Origin: Gymnogyps californianus
Lineage: Eukaryota; Chordata; Aves; Accipitriformes; Cathartidae
Direction of reading: 5' to 3'
Length of the DNA stretch: 64,000 nt
Assembly: GCF_018139145.2 (NCBI RefSeq)
Contig: NC_059471.1
Location: 85,148,520 to 85,212,519 of the forward strand
Part shown: in pieces, positions 45,641-57,919 of the stretch
Layout: each line of letters opens with the position of its first letter
Position numbering within the stretch: position 1 is the stretch's first letter
Translations under genes and position numbers: made by a program
Notes under the pieces: model-generated
What the model saw: only the letters and a program-made list of their open reading frames with translations
What the model was told of the DNA's origin: nothing
The model's database searches: none

Positions 45641-48600
45641 TTTTGGGTTTTGCTTTGCGGCGTGGAGCCATGCCGGGCACAGCAGTTCACCCTCCAGGTG
45701 AAACCAAACCAGAAGATGTGTCCCAGGAGGATGGCCAGCGCGTTTCTGCTAGCAGGCACGCAGTCCATGGGGCAGGTGAGAGCTGGGGGGGGGGCAAAAA
45801 ATCCCCAAACCGCAGGTCCTGTGGACGTGAGGTCCTCAGCAATGTTTGGCTCTGCAGACCAGCTCCTCTTGCCCTGCACCACTTACTAACACCAGTTCCA
45901 AGAGGAAGCTTTCCGAGGGCCCACGTGCCCCACGCAGGTGATAACCATAGAAGCGATGTGGTAGCAGATGCCTGTTCAGTGCCTGGCTTCTGGACCATGG
46001 CTGCAAGTCACGCTGCAACAGGGTTTCTGCTGAAGGAGGTATGTATTTTGTAAGAGTTAACAGCATTTCAGGAGCTCTGCAAGGGAGCTGGAGCAAGTCA
46101 TAAGGATGACCGGTCACTGCTGACTTTGCATTTGAACTGCTGATTTAGAAGAAAAGCTTGATAGCAGGTTAGGATTAGCCAAGACATCCAGCCTTCCTTG
46201 CCTCCTTTTTCTCCAGGCAGGCAGACCAGATAACGTAACACCAGAACAACAGGAAGACTATAAATACTCAAGACCTTTTTTTGCTACTTGTTTGTGTATC
46301 TGTCAAGTTATCACAATGCAAACATGGATGGCGCTGATGGGCAAACAGGTAACGGAGAGAAGACAGAAAACCAGATGTACAAATTATTTCAGATAACGTG
46401 GGAGCAACTTCTGCACTGGAAAGAACATTGTCTGGAGCCTTAGGCTTTCATTTCAGCATGCTTGATGTATATAACTTGTAATAACATATGTGGGATAACA
46501 GCAGTGATTTCTGGGGCCAGGAATAAATTTGGGATTAAAATGAGATAAGTATCCTCGGTCGAGGCAGTTGAGAAGTCTGCCTGTCTCTCTTTGCAGCACA
46601 GAGATGTCAGTCCCTGTCCTGCGACCTTTGCAGCAACCCATCCATAAATCCTTGGAAATGGGTGCTGTCTCCGGCGGGAGGGAGGCACTCGCCTCTCCCT
46701 CTATTAGGAGCAGACCCCATGATCGCTCTGTGTCTCCCTTTGGAGCAGGGCTTGGGTTTGGTGGGGTGGGGTTTTTTTGCTTTCTGGAAGCTGAGCTGGC
46801 AGCTTCTTTTGGATTATGTTTATAGTACCCTAGCGTGCTATAGCTGATGAAATATAAATGACGGAGTCGATTCTGAGGGCTGTAAAATAAGTCTGGTGCT
46901 GGAAGTGCAAAGGCGAGTGTGCTTTTGCTTTGTGAAATATTTGTTGCTTTTCCAAAGGGGTCATTGTTTCAATTTTCATGTGAATTTTCATCACTTAATG
47001 GAACATATTATTTTGCACATTTGCACAGCTTTTGAGGTAAGTGCTGGAACATAATACTGAAATAGTGTTCCTGCTTAATCCTTCCCGTGAACAGCACTGC
47101 CAACTCTGTTCGCTCAGACTGTGGAGGCAGGCAAGGCAAAGGTCAGACACCACCAAAAAAATGGGGGAATTCAGGATTTACACAAATGCAGGGCCTCACA
47201 GCTTCAGAAATTGTTAGTTTCTTTCCTGGGCCTCATGCTGCTCTGTGTCTGGGTCTCCTGGAGCTTGGAGGCTCACTTTTGTTCGAACTTAGATCATCCA
47301 GGGCTAGTTTCCTTGGCACATCTGGATGTGGGTCTCCTGCTTGCAGCTGGCTGATGGCTGAAGAGGGGATGGGTCGTCCTCCCCCACGCTCAGAGGTTAG
47401 CAAATGTTAAGGGAAAATCATATTTTTTGTCAAGGCAAACTGTCATCAAAAGGGGAACATTTCTCCTCACATCCAGTTCCAGCAGCTCAGCTTGGATTTT
47501 AATTTAAGGTGTGGATCATATTTGAAGGATTTACCAATTTATGCCAAACGCAGCATGGGTTAATTCCCTTCACTACTGACTGGAAAGCCCAAGTCAATCT
47601 TTTCCTGAGACACATGCTATATTTAGTCAGGAAATGATAAATAATGCTATTTGAAGTACATTCTACTTCTTCCCTTTCCTCCCCCAACCCTTCTTCCTCC
47701 AAAATAACTACAAGGTATAAATAATTTGTACGTTTAACCTGAATATTCCTTGCCTACTTAGGTGTGCTCGCTTTCTGTCCCTACACAAAAAGTCACTAAG
47801 TGGGCTGAAAGTTGTTATTTTATTGATGTACAGTATAAATAAGTCACACTACATGAAATAATTTGCGGTTAACGTGTGCATGCGTGATTCTCTGTCCTCT
47901 GCTTTCTTATCCGACGTGCCTTTATCGCTTGAACTATTCACCTTAAGAAGTGAATTCACTGTTCGATATTTGAAGGGAAACGTTTCCACCACTGGCAGAA
48001 AAAAACCACTAGCTGCTATTGTGTGCCTGCAGTTTCTTGCTTTGACTTTGTACTTGTTGAAATGTCTGCATTTTTTTGGTCCAAAATATATAGATTGCTG
48101 CCTTTCTGGTAAAGAAGGATTGCTTACTTAATTAAACGTTAGGTAATGATGACATAAGAGATTTTTAATTTGTTTCTCATCCACGGCAATTTTTGAGCAA
48201 AGCAAAATGTCTTCGTTAATAAGGAATTTTTTCTGTGGAAACAAAACACCTTCCCTTTAGTGTGCCTCCAAAGTGATGGTATTGATTTGGAAATCATAAG
48301 AAAATCTTTATTCCTTTCAAAAACCATCTTTTGCTGAAGGAAGTTTTCAACAGGCTCCCATAGGTGCAAATGTCTTGCTCACCATCACTTGAGAAATCCG
48401 GATAAAACCTCAGATTTATGATCTGTGAAAATCTTTTAGGCCAGGTGTTTTTGATGGAAATCACAGGAGACAGATCGTACGAGTTATTCAATAATGTTGG
48501 GCTGCAGGATGTTTGCATCGGAGCAGCGTAAGGAGGTTGTAAATCAAAGGAGAGCTGGGCTCTGTGTCAGCAGCAAGTTAGCTGCTGAGGCCGTGTTCGC

Positions 48601-50640
48601 TGGGAGCCCTCACGCAAGGACCAGAGCTCGTGCAGGTAGCAGGGGAGCTGTTTGGTAAGTGGTGTTTGGCACGCAGAGTCGAGGTTAGTCTCATAAGATG
48701 GAAAAAACAGACAAATCATCAGTTTTCAGTTTCAATTTTTCTGCAAAAGTTGCCTTGCAAGTTTATTTATTTACTGTGAGGAAAAGACCCCCCCAAAATG
48801 TCAAAAGTTTCTGTACCTACAGAAATGCGCTGCCTGGCTACTTGTTCTGGATATTGAATATATCTGTTTGAATTCATCTTTCAGAGAGCAAAATGGATTT
48901 GGGAGGAGGAGGAGGAACAGTGCTAGTGGTGTGGGAACAGACACTTCCCTCCCTGGAGCCTAAATTGAGGACTTGGGGATTTGAGAGCCTTCCCAACAGG
49001 GATCTCTGCCAGGAAACAAGGAGAAAGAGGAAAAGACTGCAGCTAATTTCCAAGGCTGGGATTCATCTTGTCTAATAGCAGCTCCCTAAAAGTGAGTTAT
49101 CTGCTCTAGGGTGCTCCGGGCTCGCTCCAGAGTCACGGCAGAGCGGCAGACGCTTGCAGGTGGGTATTCACTCCACCGCGATGGAGGCGTCCAAGGTAAG
49201 CCACCGGACTTGCCCTCCAAAGGTGGCTGTCTCTCTCCGTTGACTCAGAGGAGTCTGGACAACTGGATTGGGGTAGGCACTTCACTTTCAGACAACTGGT
49301 GTTAGATGAGCTGAATTTCACCCTATTAGGCAGGTCTTCAACAGGGTTTAGTCCCATGGAGGTATATCTACCTCTTGGGAGTTTTCAGAAGTGCTGTAAT
49401 GTGTCACCTAAGTGTCACTGAAATCATGGGTAGCTGAAAATGTGTTCTTCCTTTGAGAGGAATTTATCTATATGGATACGTATATATTCATATCCTATAA
49501 AGCATCCATCAGGACCCTTCAGCATGCACCTCCAGTCCATTTGAAAATCTGCCTCTGATACAATTTTGCAAGTATCAAATTATGTATGACACATCACCTT
49601 GTACAGCACCTTTTATCCAGCATGATGCACTGCCTAAAACTGCCGTGTCTGAAAGGCCATCAAGGCAGAAGTAGCAGTGCAGCTGTTTAACATACGTACC
49701 AGGGCTTACTGGAAACACCACGTCCAGGAACTTCAGCATAGTTTTTCCAATTAAAATGAGAAGGGCATGTTCTTCTAAGGCAGCTTGATTTGAAGAAAAG
49801 GACCAGTAGTCATTTTGTGAAACATATCATCAAGATCTTTAATGACTACTGCTGGTTGGGACATCAGCATTTACAGCACAGCAGTTTGTCCCTCCACTGA
49901 AGAAAGACCGAATCCAGAATCATTAATTTAAATTCAATGTCCCTGTCACAACCAGTAACTTAAATTAGGTATCTGAGCACATAGTGGCAAGCACAGAAAT
50001 ATATTCTCCTCCATAGCCAAGCTTGAGAAGGAGCTGAACACTCACAACTCCTACTGTAGAAAATGGAAGCTAAGAGGATTAATGACACATAACATACGCT
50101 TGATATTTAGGGCAATTTCCAAAGTCAATAGGGCTGTTCTGGACTGATGGCCATTAGTTGTGTATGTCTGTCTGTCTGTCTAGCAGAATCTACTGCACAG
50201 GTAATCAGTGATCCTGCATGTGAACACATGCGCTTGTGAGTATAGTATTTATAAATTCCTAATTCAGTGAAAAAATGACTTTTGTAGGGGCAGCTGCGAT
50301 CAGCATGTCTAGCAACACCTGATCACAATGCCTCTGCCTGCAAAAAAAAAAAAAAAATCACCATTTTCACTTGCTTCAAATTTATTTGCACTCTTTATTG
50401 CACTTCGTTTTACATTTTCACGTGCTATTAAAGAAAAAAAAAATCTCTTCTGCCTCTGCAGTTTCCTCCCCTTATCCTCTCTTACTTCCAGTAGCCAGAA
50501 CAGCACCTTTGAACCGCAGACAGGTACTGCTGGTTAGCAGGAGGGTTTCAGCTTTGCATTGCAGATTACACAGCTGCATAATCTCCCTTCTAAGCAGCAC
50601 GGTGATATGCAGTCAGCTGGAGGAGAGCTGGGAGTCTGGT
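45641..50640. other. Unique DNA with isolated splice-like signals
   Basis: No recognisable gene. A G10 run lies at 45785-45794 just after the donor-like GGGCAG|GTGAGAG at 45776. Other strong plus-strand donor-like sites are GAG|GTAAGT at 47037 (only 8 nt after a CAG) and AAG|GTAAGC at 49196. 49358-50308 has no 60-codon frame. A short (TGTC)4 run lies at 50165-50181 and an A-run of about 15 at 50341-50356. Confidence 0.45.
50165..50181. repeat. (TGTC)4 short tetranucleotide run
   Basis: Four perfect TGTC units plus one base. Minor. Confidence 0.8.
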
Positions 50641-50649
50641 ATTTCTTAC

Positions 50650-50675
50650 CTGTTTTCCAAATCTCTTTCATGACT
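50650..50675 (-). other. Splice-bounded 26-nt exon candidate
   Basis: On the minus strand all core splice signals are present at good spacing: branch-like TTTTAAC with A about 24 nt upstream, a pyrimidine tract CACCCTTCTTCACGTCTCTTCAG split only by a few purines, 26 nt, then AAACAG|GTAAGAAA. Two frames are open (SHERDLEN or VMKEIWKT). The segment also contains an ATG four bases in. The length is not a multiple of three, so skipping would shift frame if coding. Splice signals are among the best in the window, but the host transcript is unknown. Confidence 0.2.
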
Positions 50676-53600
50676 CTGAAGAGACGTGAAGAAGGGTGTT
50701 AAAATAAAAGGGAAGCAGTTTATTCTTTTTTTTCCCTGATGCTGCTGAGATTGCCAGTGACTATTACCTGAGCAGCAGCTAGCAAGTTTCTGCAGGAGTG
50801 TGTTGATGGAGCAAGTAAGTAGCGGTAGCTCTGAATAAATCATTTATGTGTGCACTGCAGACTGTGCTTCAGGGATTGGCATTAACGGTGGCGCACTTTC
50901 AGACAAACAGAGGAAAAGGCTTTCACCCAACTTTTTACTGAAACCTCAGAGGAATAAAACAGGTCAGCGGTGAATATTAAATTAACTTTTGGCCATCTTC
51001 CAAAGTGATCTGGCCTGGTTAGGAAACATCAAGGAAGAAAGCTTTGCTTCTTCACATCCTGGTTTCTCCAGGGAGGGGAGAGAAGGAGATCTGTGCATGG
51101 CATTACAAAGGCAACCTGATTTTATAAGTCAGCAGTTCTTCCATACACACAGAGACAGCCCCATGCAAATCTGCATAACACCTGCACGCGCTTTTCTTGC
51201 AATGCTGCAGCAATATTTAATCCACCTGCATTTTTTAATGCTAACTTGTATGTTCTGATGAATATGACTAGATCAACAGGGTGTTTATTCAGTTTTGCAA
51301 GACCATCAGTACAGCCTTATCAGATGGGACATAATGTGACTTTGCTGCCCTTGCCTCCTGTGGTGCATGTGATAGGATTGGTCCCTCACTGGAGAGTGTA
51401 CATCTCCTTATCTCAGCCATGTGAAAGCCTAGCAAGGCTGACTCCAGTGGAAACTACTTAGCAGCCGCAGAGATGCTGCATGGAAATACCGCTCTCCATT
51501 TTCTGTATTTTGGCTGTTTGTCCAAAACACATAATTTGTTTCAAGAAATTACACTTTTTTAATATAAGCCTGGCTATTTAAGGATAAAGGAACAGTGGGG
51601 TTAAACCATCAGTACCTGTTGGCCATCCCATGAAGAAAATGAAGAGCTGTATTATCCGTTCATAGGGAAAGAGCTACAAGAAGAGAGAGCGGGAGATGGG
51701 TGAGCCCTTTGCTAAACTTGCCCTTTGCTAAATTTGCAGTTGATCATCCCGTTCAGAGGTGTGTGTAGGGAGAGATACAAACAAGCCGTCGGAGCCACTG
51801 GAGAGCCTTGTGCCTCCCCAGCATCTCCCGGGGTGTGCCTGCAGACAGCTTCCCACTGGGCCTCCCATGGGACCGGTTTCAGTACGCCTGAAGAGGGCTA
51901 ATGTTCATTAGCCCAGTTAGATCTCCTGCAGGGAGCAGGGCTACTGGATCCACACAGCCACCTTTCCCCACCACCTAGGTGTTTCCTTCACGAGGCTCAG
52001 GTTTGCTTTAGGGGGAAGCGAGTCCCCAGCGAGGCGAGGTGGGTCGCGGTGGAGTGGAAAAGCAGGCTGTCGTGTACCCCCCCTTGGCACGCACTGCCCA
52101 CAGTCGCCTCTTCAGCCTCTCGCCCTGCTTGCTTGTTGTGCTTCAAACACTCTGTCAGATGGCTGTGCTTAATGCTGCGGGTATTCATTGGGACGGGCTG
52201 AAAAGCTCTTGTGCAAAATAGGGAAAGTGCTTCGAGGGTGCAGCTTCCTCTTGCTTCTGTGGTCAAAAATGCGATTAAAAGGTTTTAATAGAATTGGTCA
52301 GAAAACGTGACGAGTGGGTTTTTATTACTTTTTTTCTTCCTGCAAAAGTTCTTAATACAAATGTAAAAGCCACAAAGCAAACATTTTCTGACGCACATCA
52401 GCTAAAATTCGGAAACGCCGCTGTGGGGCCATATGGGAACCGTATTGCTGTGCATCTTGCTGGGGGTACTGGCGTTCCCCCCGTTCGTTAGCGAGAGCCC
52501 CACTCCCTGTGGCATGGGAGGTGCAGCCCGGCGGAGGAGCCCAGCTCCTGGGGAGGGAGGTGGCGGGGAGCGGCCGCCCTGACCTCCTGCTGTGGGCCAC
52601 TGCTGGGTTTCCACGTTAGTGCTCTCCACGTACTGAATCTTTCCAGTCTGGGGGAATTTTCTGATGGCACAAAAAAGCTTTTCACAACCGATCTTACTGG
52701 GTCGAACACATTATTTTCTCTGGGATGGCAAAGAAATGACAGATTTTTAAAATTTTTGTTAACCCTCAATAATGTCACAAGCTCAAAGCTGGCTGTACCC
52801 ATGTGAAAGTTTCCCTGAGGAGGGCGCAGAGGTGCCAAAGCACCCAGCTCTTCCTCTGGAGCCCATCCAGGGCTCCCGCTTCTCACCCCCCGACCCCCAC
52901 CGGGAACCGGCTGGGCGCCAATGGCCGTGGCAGACAAACCCAGCCATCTCCAAGGCTTTAGGGCTGTTTGCGACCTTGACCAGGTTTAGGCAGTGGGCTT
53001 CCTCCCCGAGGTTGAAGGGCGAGCTGCTGAGCCACCAAACGCTCAGTTATTTTCCACATCTGGTTTGATTCTCTGCAGATAAACAGCAGCCTTGCCATTA
53101 ACAACAAAAACTTAATTCAGTGAGGTTTGTTCAAGCACTGAGAGCAAATATTTTTCCTGTGCAGCTTGGGGTCATTTTAAGGGAAAAACAGGGCTGGAGG
53201 TATATTGCCCCTTTAAAAATTATTATTACTTCCTAGAGAAAATAAAATGTAAAGCACCTCTTCCTTCCATTTGTGAGGTTATTTTTACGGAAAAATTGCT
53301 GGCTTGGGAAGGAAACATTGCTTTGTGCCTGACTTGGGATCAGAGCAGGGGATTTGAATAAATGCATGGCTTAATTTACCTTTTTTCTTTTTTTTTAATG
53401 AAAACGCTCATTCGTAAGTCATACCTCAATAAAACCCTGTAGAAATGTTTCATCTGTTTTTCTGTCGTCTGCTCCCTCTCGGTGCCAGGACTTACACACA
53501 AAGGGAGGGGACGGAGCAGCCGGCGAGTACCGCAATTACAAGTATTTTAGGAAATGTCCGTGGCTGTATGAGCCGCTGATTCCCCTCACTGCTGCTTGGG

Positions 53601-55580
53601 AGGCTGAAGCCCCTATGTAGGTCACGTTCTCCAAGTCTGCTGCCTGCCTTACAGCCAGACCTGCTGTTGACTTGGGCTGTCTTAATGCATCAAAGAGCCT
53701 CTGCTATGCTTCAGCTCCCCGTCTGAACTCGAGCTGCACCGCTCAGCTCTTCTTGTAATCGCTGAGGTGGGTAACCTGACCAGGGGAGCTCGAGCGTTAA
53801 TCACAGCCTTTCTGGTTCCCCAGGCGGAGAAGAAAATTTCTCATTTTACCATCGCCGTTGTTATTTTTAAATCTTTGAAATCTCTCCCTAAATCTCTTTT
53901 CCCACCTTTTCTCTTTTTTTGGTTTCCATGTGTCATAACCCAGTTACTATTATCAACAGTCATACGCAGTGAACTAGAAGAGGCAGTTAGGACTTTTTTT
54001 TAATTAGAAATACTTTTAAGAGAACAAATGGAGACCCACAGAAAATGAAAATAGGAATGCTGCCGGAGACTGTTTCTCTCTGCTGCACAGTGATAAAAAC
54101 ATCAGAGCTGCCATTACGTGATGGAGCAGCCTGTTGAACAGCCGGTGGGTTTGGGGTAGGGACTGCTCCTTAGCTGAAAATGACTTTTTCCTCCTTGCTA
54201 TTCTGCACAGCATCACCTCCAGACGGAGGGATCAGAAGCTAAGAGGCTGGAAGTACGCAGCTGACAATTCTCAGGAAACCTAAGGAAGTATTGCAGAGAG
54301 GCGCAGGTCATTTGTCCCTCCTTGCTGCAGTTTCGGTGTCTGGCATGGCAATGCCAAGCCTTGTGAGCAGAGCAACGTCGGGTCAGCTTCTGCTGGCCTT
54401 GACCCGGCCAGGAGAGCGGCACGTGTCTGCTGTAATTGGGAACTGCCCGATGCGCAGCGAGTCGCAGCCGGCTGGGCTCGGGCAGAAGGAGTTGCTGAGT
54501 GCATGCTGGCGAGAAACGGCTGGTTTTAATCACATCTGTGGGTTTTTTTTCCTTTTTCTTCCTAGCAAATTTTACCAGTCGTGATTTTTCTCCTTGCTGA
54601 GTGTTATTTCTTAAACACTCCCACCTCTCCCAACCATGGCAGGAATGTTTCCCAATATCTTTGCTGTTAAGCCAGAGCAGAAGCCAAGTAAGAAACCTGA
54701 GCTTCTCCGGGGCAGGAAAGTGTTAACCCCCTCACATGATGGCCAGCAGGAGCGGGGGGATTACTGCTCCCCACTCCCATTTGCCACCCAGCTGGGCCGT
54801 GGGGAGATTAGGAGGACCGAGTCCCAGGGCTGGACCATCTGTGTGCCTGGAAGGGAAGCGAGGAGGCCGTGCAGAGGCCGGGGCTGCCATCCTGCCGGTG
54901 GGTTGTTTCCCCGTGCCCCTTCCTCCCCTGGGGTGAGCATAGCAGCGTCCCGGCATGGCTGGGACTCGGTGGGTGCCATGGAGGACAGAGGAGCCCCTTG
55001 GGCATCGGGTGGCTTTGCTAAGAGGCTTAGCAGAGCATGCAGCTATGGCCCTGAGCTGCTGTGGGCTGAAGAGTGCAGGTAGAGTCCTTTTTCTGCCAGG
55101 GTTTCCCCACCGGCGCCGCTGGCAGAGGGAAGATGTTTTCCCCAAAGTCCTGCGGAGCAGAGCTCGCTTTCCTGCACAGTCGCACCTCATTTTAAGGATG
55201 CCTCCTCCCTTTTTTTTTTCCATTTCCAGAGCCAAAGAATGCAGTCAAACTTTCAGTAACAGGTACTTCTTATCAAACCTGATTTACAGAGTGCTCAGAC
55301 TTTTCAGTGTTTGTCCTTGCTTTCTACGAGTTGGCAAGCCTGCCTGAGTATTTCATTTTTATGATTTTATTTTTTGTTTGCACATGGCCGAGAGACTTAT
55401 CCGAGCGGGGGATTCATGAAGTCCCAGGAGCCCTCCCCTGCCAGCCGGCGGGCTGCGGGGCGGGAGCACAGAGCTGGGTCGCACTCAGCTTTCGGCTGGC
55501 TTTGTGCCTCCTCCCCAGGGCTGGTGGTTAATGGGTGGATGTTAGCCGTTTGTCAAACACTGCTAACCGACTACAGATAG
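50676..55580. other. Unique DNA alternating AT-rich and GC-rich
   Basis: Moderately CpG-rich patches lie at about 52400-52640, 52860-52960, 54400-54500 and 54780-54960, none reaching the density of the island at 45340-45640. Long overlapping frames such as 54636-55082 (+, 148 codons) and 54732-55235 (-, 167 codons) lie in the GC-rich part and are not recognisable. 53069-53766 is AT-richer and has no notable frame. The ATG at 54636 has a strong start context (ACCATGG). Confidence 0.45.
51704..51735 (+). repeat. 16-bp tandem duplication
   Basis: GCCCTTTGCTAAACTT (51704-51719) is followed directly by GCCCTTTGCTAAATTT (51720-51735), with one mismatch. Confidence 0.9.
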
Positions 55581-57860
55581 CTTCACTGGGCAGTGGAGAA
55601 AGATGGGACTGGTCTTCGTGTAATAACCTTATCTGAAATTCAGCCAGCCTTCAAAGCCAGCTGATGATACACTTCTATTTATTTTTTCTCCTCTCCTTGC
55701 ATCGCGTCAGTGGGAGCCGGGTGGGAGTCTCCGTTATTTTTTTTAAATGACAGCACTGATATCACCTAATTGGTTTGGTGATAAAATCTGTAGAAGAAGG
55801 TTGTAAACCCTTTCTGATTTGTTCAGTTCTGCTACCATGGAGAAATAGCTCTATTTGTCTGCTCCTTGCAGAAAAAATTGCAGACTGAGCAGGATTTTTT
55901 TGTTGTCAAATGAAGCACCAAATTAAATAAATAAATGAGTAAGTCCCCGGGCAAAATGCAGATTCAGTCAAACATTTTTTGCATCAGATCAGTTTAATAA
56001 GGGAGATCCAGCTAAATGCTCGGAGGGAGGGAGATGGTAGGAGAGAGGGCTAGAGAGGGAGTAGCAGGATGAGGCTTGATGTGTTTAGCTAGGCAGTTAG
56101 CTCTTTCAGCACTTTTGTCTATAACTTGAAGGGTCGGCAGGCTAGGGTTTGGTTTTGTTGTTAAACCTCATTAGTGTCAAATCTATCGATGCTTGGTAAA
56201 GATTACGCTAATGCGTAAGCCTTTGGGGGCTCTGTGTGTGTGTGTATGCACGTGCGACTGTATTACTAGCAAATGCTAACGGATTAAAGGGGAGGTCAAT
56301 AACATATATCACTTAACTCTGTGGCCAGGGTTGGTTGTCTTAAAACACTGTCAGTGGATGGATGGCACCCGATGACAAAAATGCCAGGCATCCAAGTGTT
56401 AATGACTTAATCACACCTACCCACCCCTTTTTATAGTCCCCCTGGAAATAATGCATGTGCCTTCTGCTGTATTCAACACAGCTCTTTTCTTTGGCCTGAT
56501 GCTATTGCTATATAGTGACACCTCCCAGTGGCACTCTGCAACATTTCACTGAAGTCCATACAGAACTGCTCCTTGACAGGTTTATGAAACCAAGTGTTTT
56601 ATTTGTGCAAATGAAGCCTTATAAAATGTAATCTAGCTTTGTGGGTACCTTCTTTACAGAAATCGTCCCATTCCTCCCTCCCCCGAATATTTGGGCCCCC
56701 TATTAATTAGTAATGAAAAGCAAATAAGTACTTTCTAATTATGTCTTCAACAATCTGGCATTATGGTACAAGTTCCCCAAACGTGATGATGTCCTATGGC
56801 TCAAGAAAGCAATGTCCTGTTCCAGATGTTGCTGCTGTTGTTAATGGGTTCATGTTGTGAGAGCAATCTCTCTGGTCTCTTGGTGTAACGGTGTGCAACA
56901 CCTGCTAGCAACGTCCAGGAACTCCACAGATCTGGAACATACAACTTAAATATGCCTCACTCTCTTAAATCGGGAAAAAACAGGATTTGGGGAGATTCAG
57001 ATACAGTCTAATTATGGTAAATTACCAGGTTCCCCACCATCAGTAGAGCCACCTCCCCCCACCTCTGTGTTCAGTGGTCTCCATTTACCTCATCTTAAAA
57101 CTTTCCACTTTTAATGGCTTTCCCTGAGTTACAGGTACCACTACTTACCGTGTGGATGAGTATTTGTATGGTAGCGCAAACATTGGAGCATCTCTGCCGA
57201 TATTACTTGCTAAGTCATTGCAAGCCTGTTGTGGGTGCGCCCTTAACTAGAAACAGCCTGTGAAGCCACTTTTGTTTTGTATAATAGGGACTTTTTTGGT
57301 TCAACTGAGCTCAATTCTAAGTCTTTGTGTATGTCAAAAATATGTTCTCAGCTAAATAAAGATGTAATTATAAAACAATTAAATTAAAGGGATGCAGACT
57401 CTGGGACAGACAGACTGGGATATTTTTCTTTAGCAGCTCATTTTGGGTTCAGGAGGAATGGGATAGGTTCTGTCCTCCTGGGGAAGTGGAACTGATGTAT
57501 AGCGAACGCAGCCATGCTCTGATGATAGCTACACTGGAGTAGCTGCCTTTATGGACTGTCTTCCAGAACAAATAGTGATTTTAGAAATTATTAACATTGT
57601 GCTTCTTGGATAAATCTACTTTTGTTATGGAATAGAGAGTCCTCATGGGAAACAACATAAAATGGCAAGAGAGAAATACCATGTGCTCGTCAAATTCCCC
57701 ATATTAAAAAAGGCCTTTAAAATCAGTTTGCTCCAAACCAAGCAAGAACTGCATCTCGGTTTAACATGAAGGGTTTGTACCATGACTACCTACCATTTAA
57801 TAATGCATCTTTATGTTAATTGGTGCAATTTGGACCATCCCTTAATCATGACAAGAGATG
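55581..57860. promoter_or_regulatory. AT-rich ORF-free block, possible conserved enhancer cluster
   Basis: For 2.3 kb neither strand has an ATG-started frame of 60 codons, the longest such gap in the window. The sequence is AT-rich but not low-complexity. It contains many homeodomain-type cores: TATTAATTAGTAATG near 56700-56715, CTAATTATG at 56736-56744, GTAATTATA and AATTAAATTAAA at 57363-57390. It also has a T-box-like TCACACCT at about 56411 and a (TG)6 run at 56233-56245. This is the texture of vertebrate conserved non-coding elements near developmental regulators. That is inference from texture; only alignment can show conservation. Confidence 0.3.
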
Positions 57861-57866
57861 CCTTAC

Positions 57867-57919
57867 TCGTCCAGTAGTTGTGCTAAAGTCATCCCCATGG
57901 CAAAAATGGTGGGGCCAGT
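57867..57919 (-). other. Splice-bounded 53-nt segment with strong-context ATG
   Basis: On the minus strand a branch-like CTGAT (A about 27 nt upstream) and the tract CTCTCTTACTTATCTTACTCCAG precede 53 nt ending CTGGACGA|GTAAGG. The acceptor is one of the best in the window; the donor has A at -1 and is weaker. The segment contains ATG in optimal context (GCCATGGGG) reading MGMTLAQLLDE, and the same frame is open through the whole segment. The enclosing 81-codon frame (57863-58108) looks membrane-like only because the pyrimidine tract translates to Leu/Ile/Phe. Could be a first coding exon, a UTR exon or chance. Confidence 0.17.

Noticed and set aside
45298..46053. 251-codon plus-strand frame and overlapping 241-codon minus-strand frame (45157-45882)
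   Set aside because: They coincide with the CpG island, where stop codons are rare. Several frames are open together, with no recognisable protein sequence.
54636..55235. 148- and 167-codon frames on opposite strands
   Set aside because: GC-rich DNA with frames open on both strands at once. Pro/Gly/Arg/Ala-rich translations without motifs.
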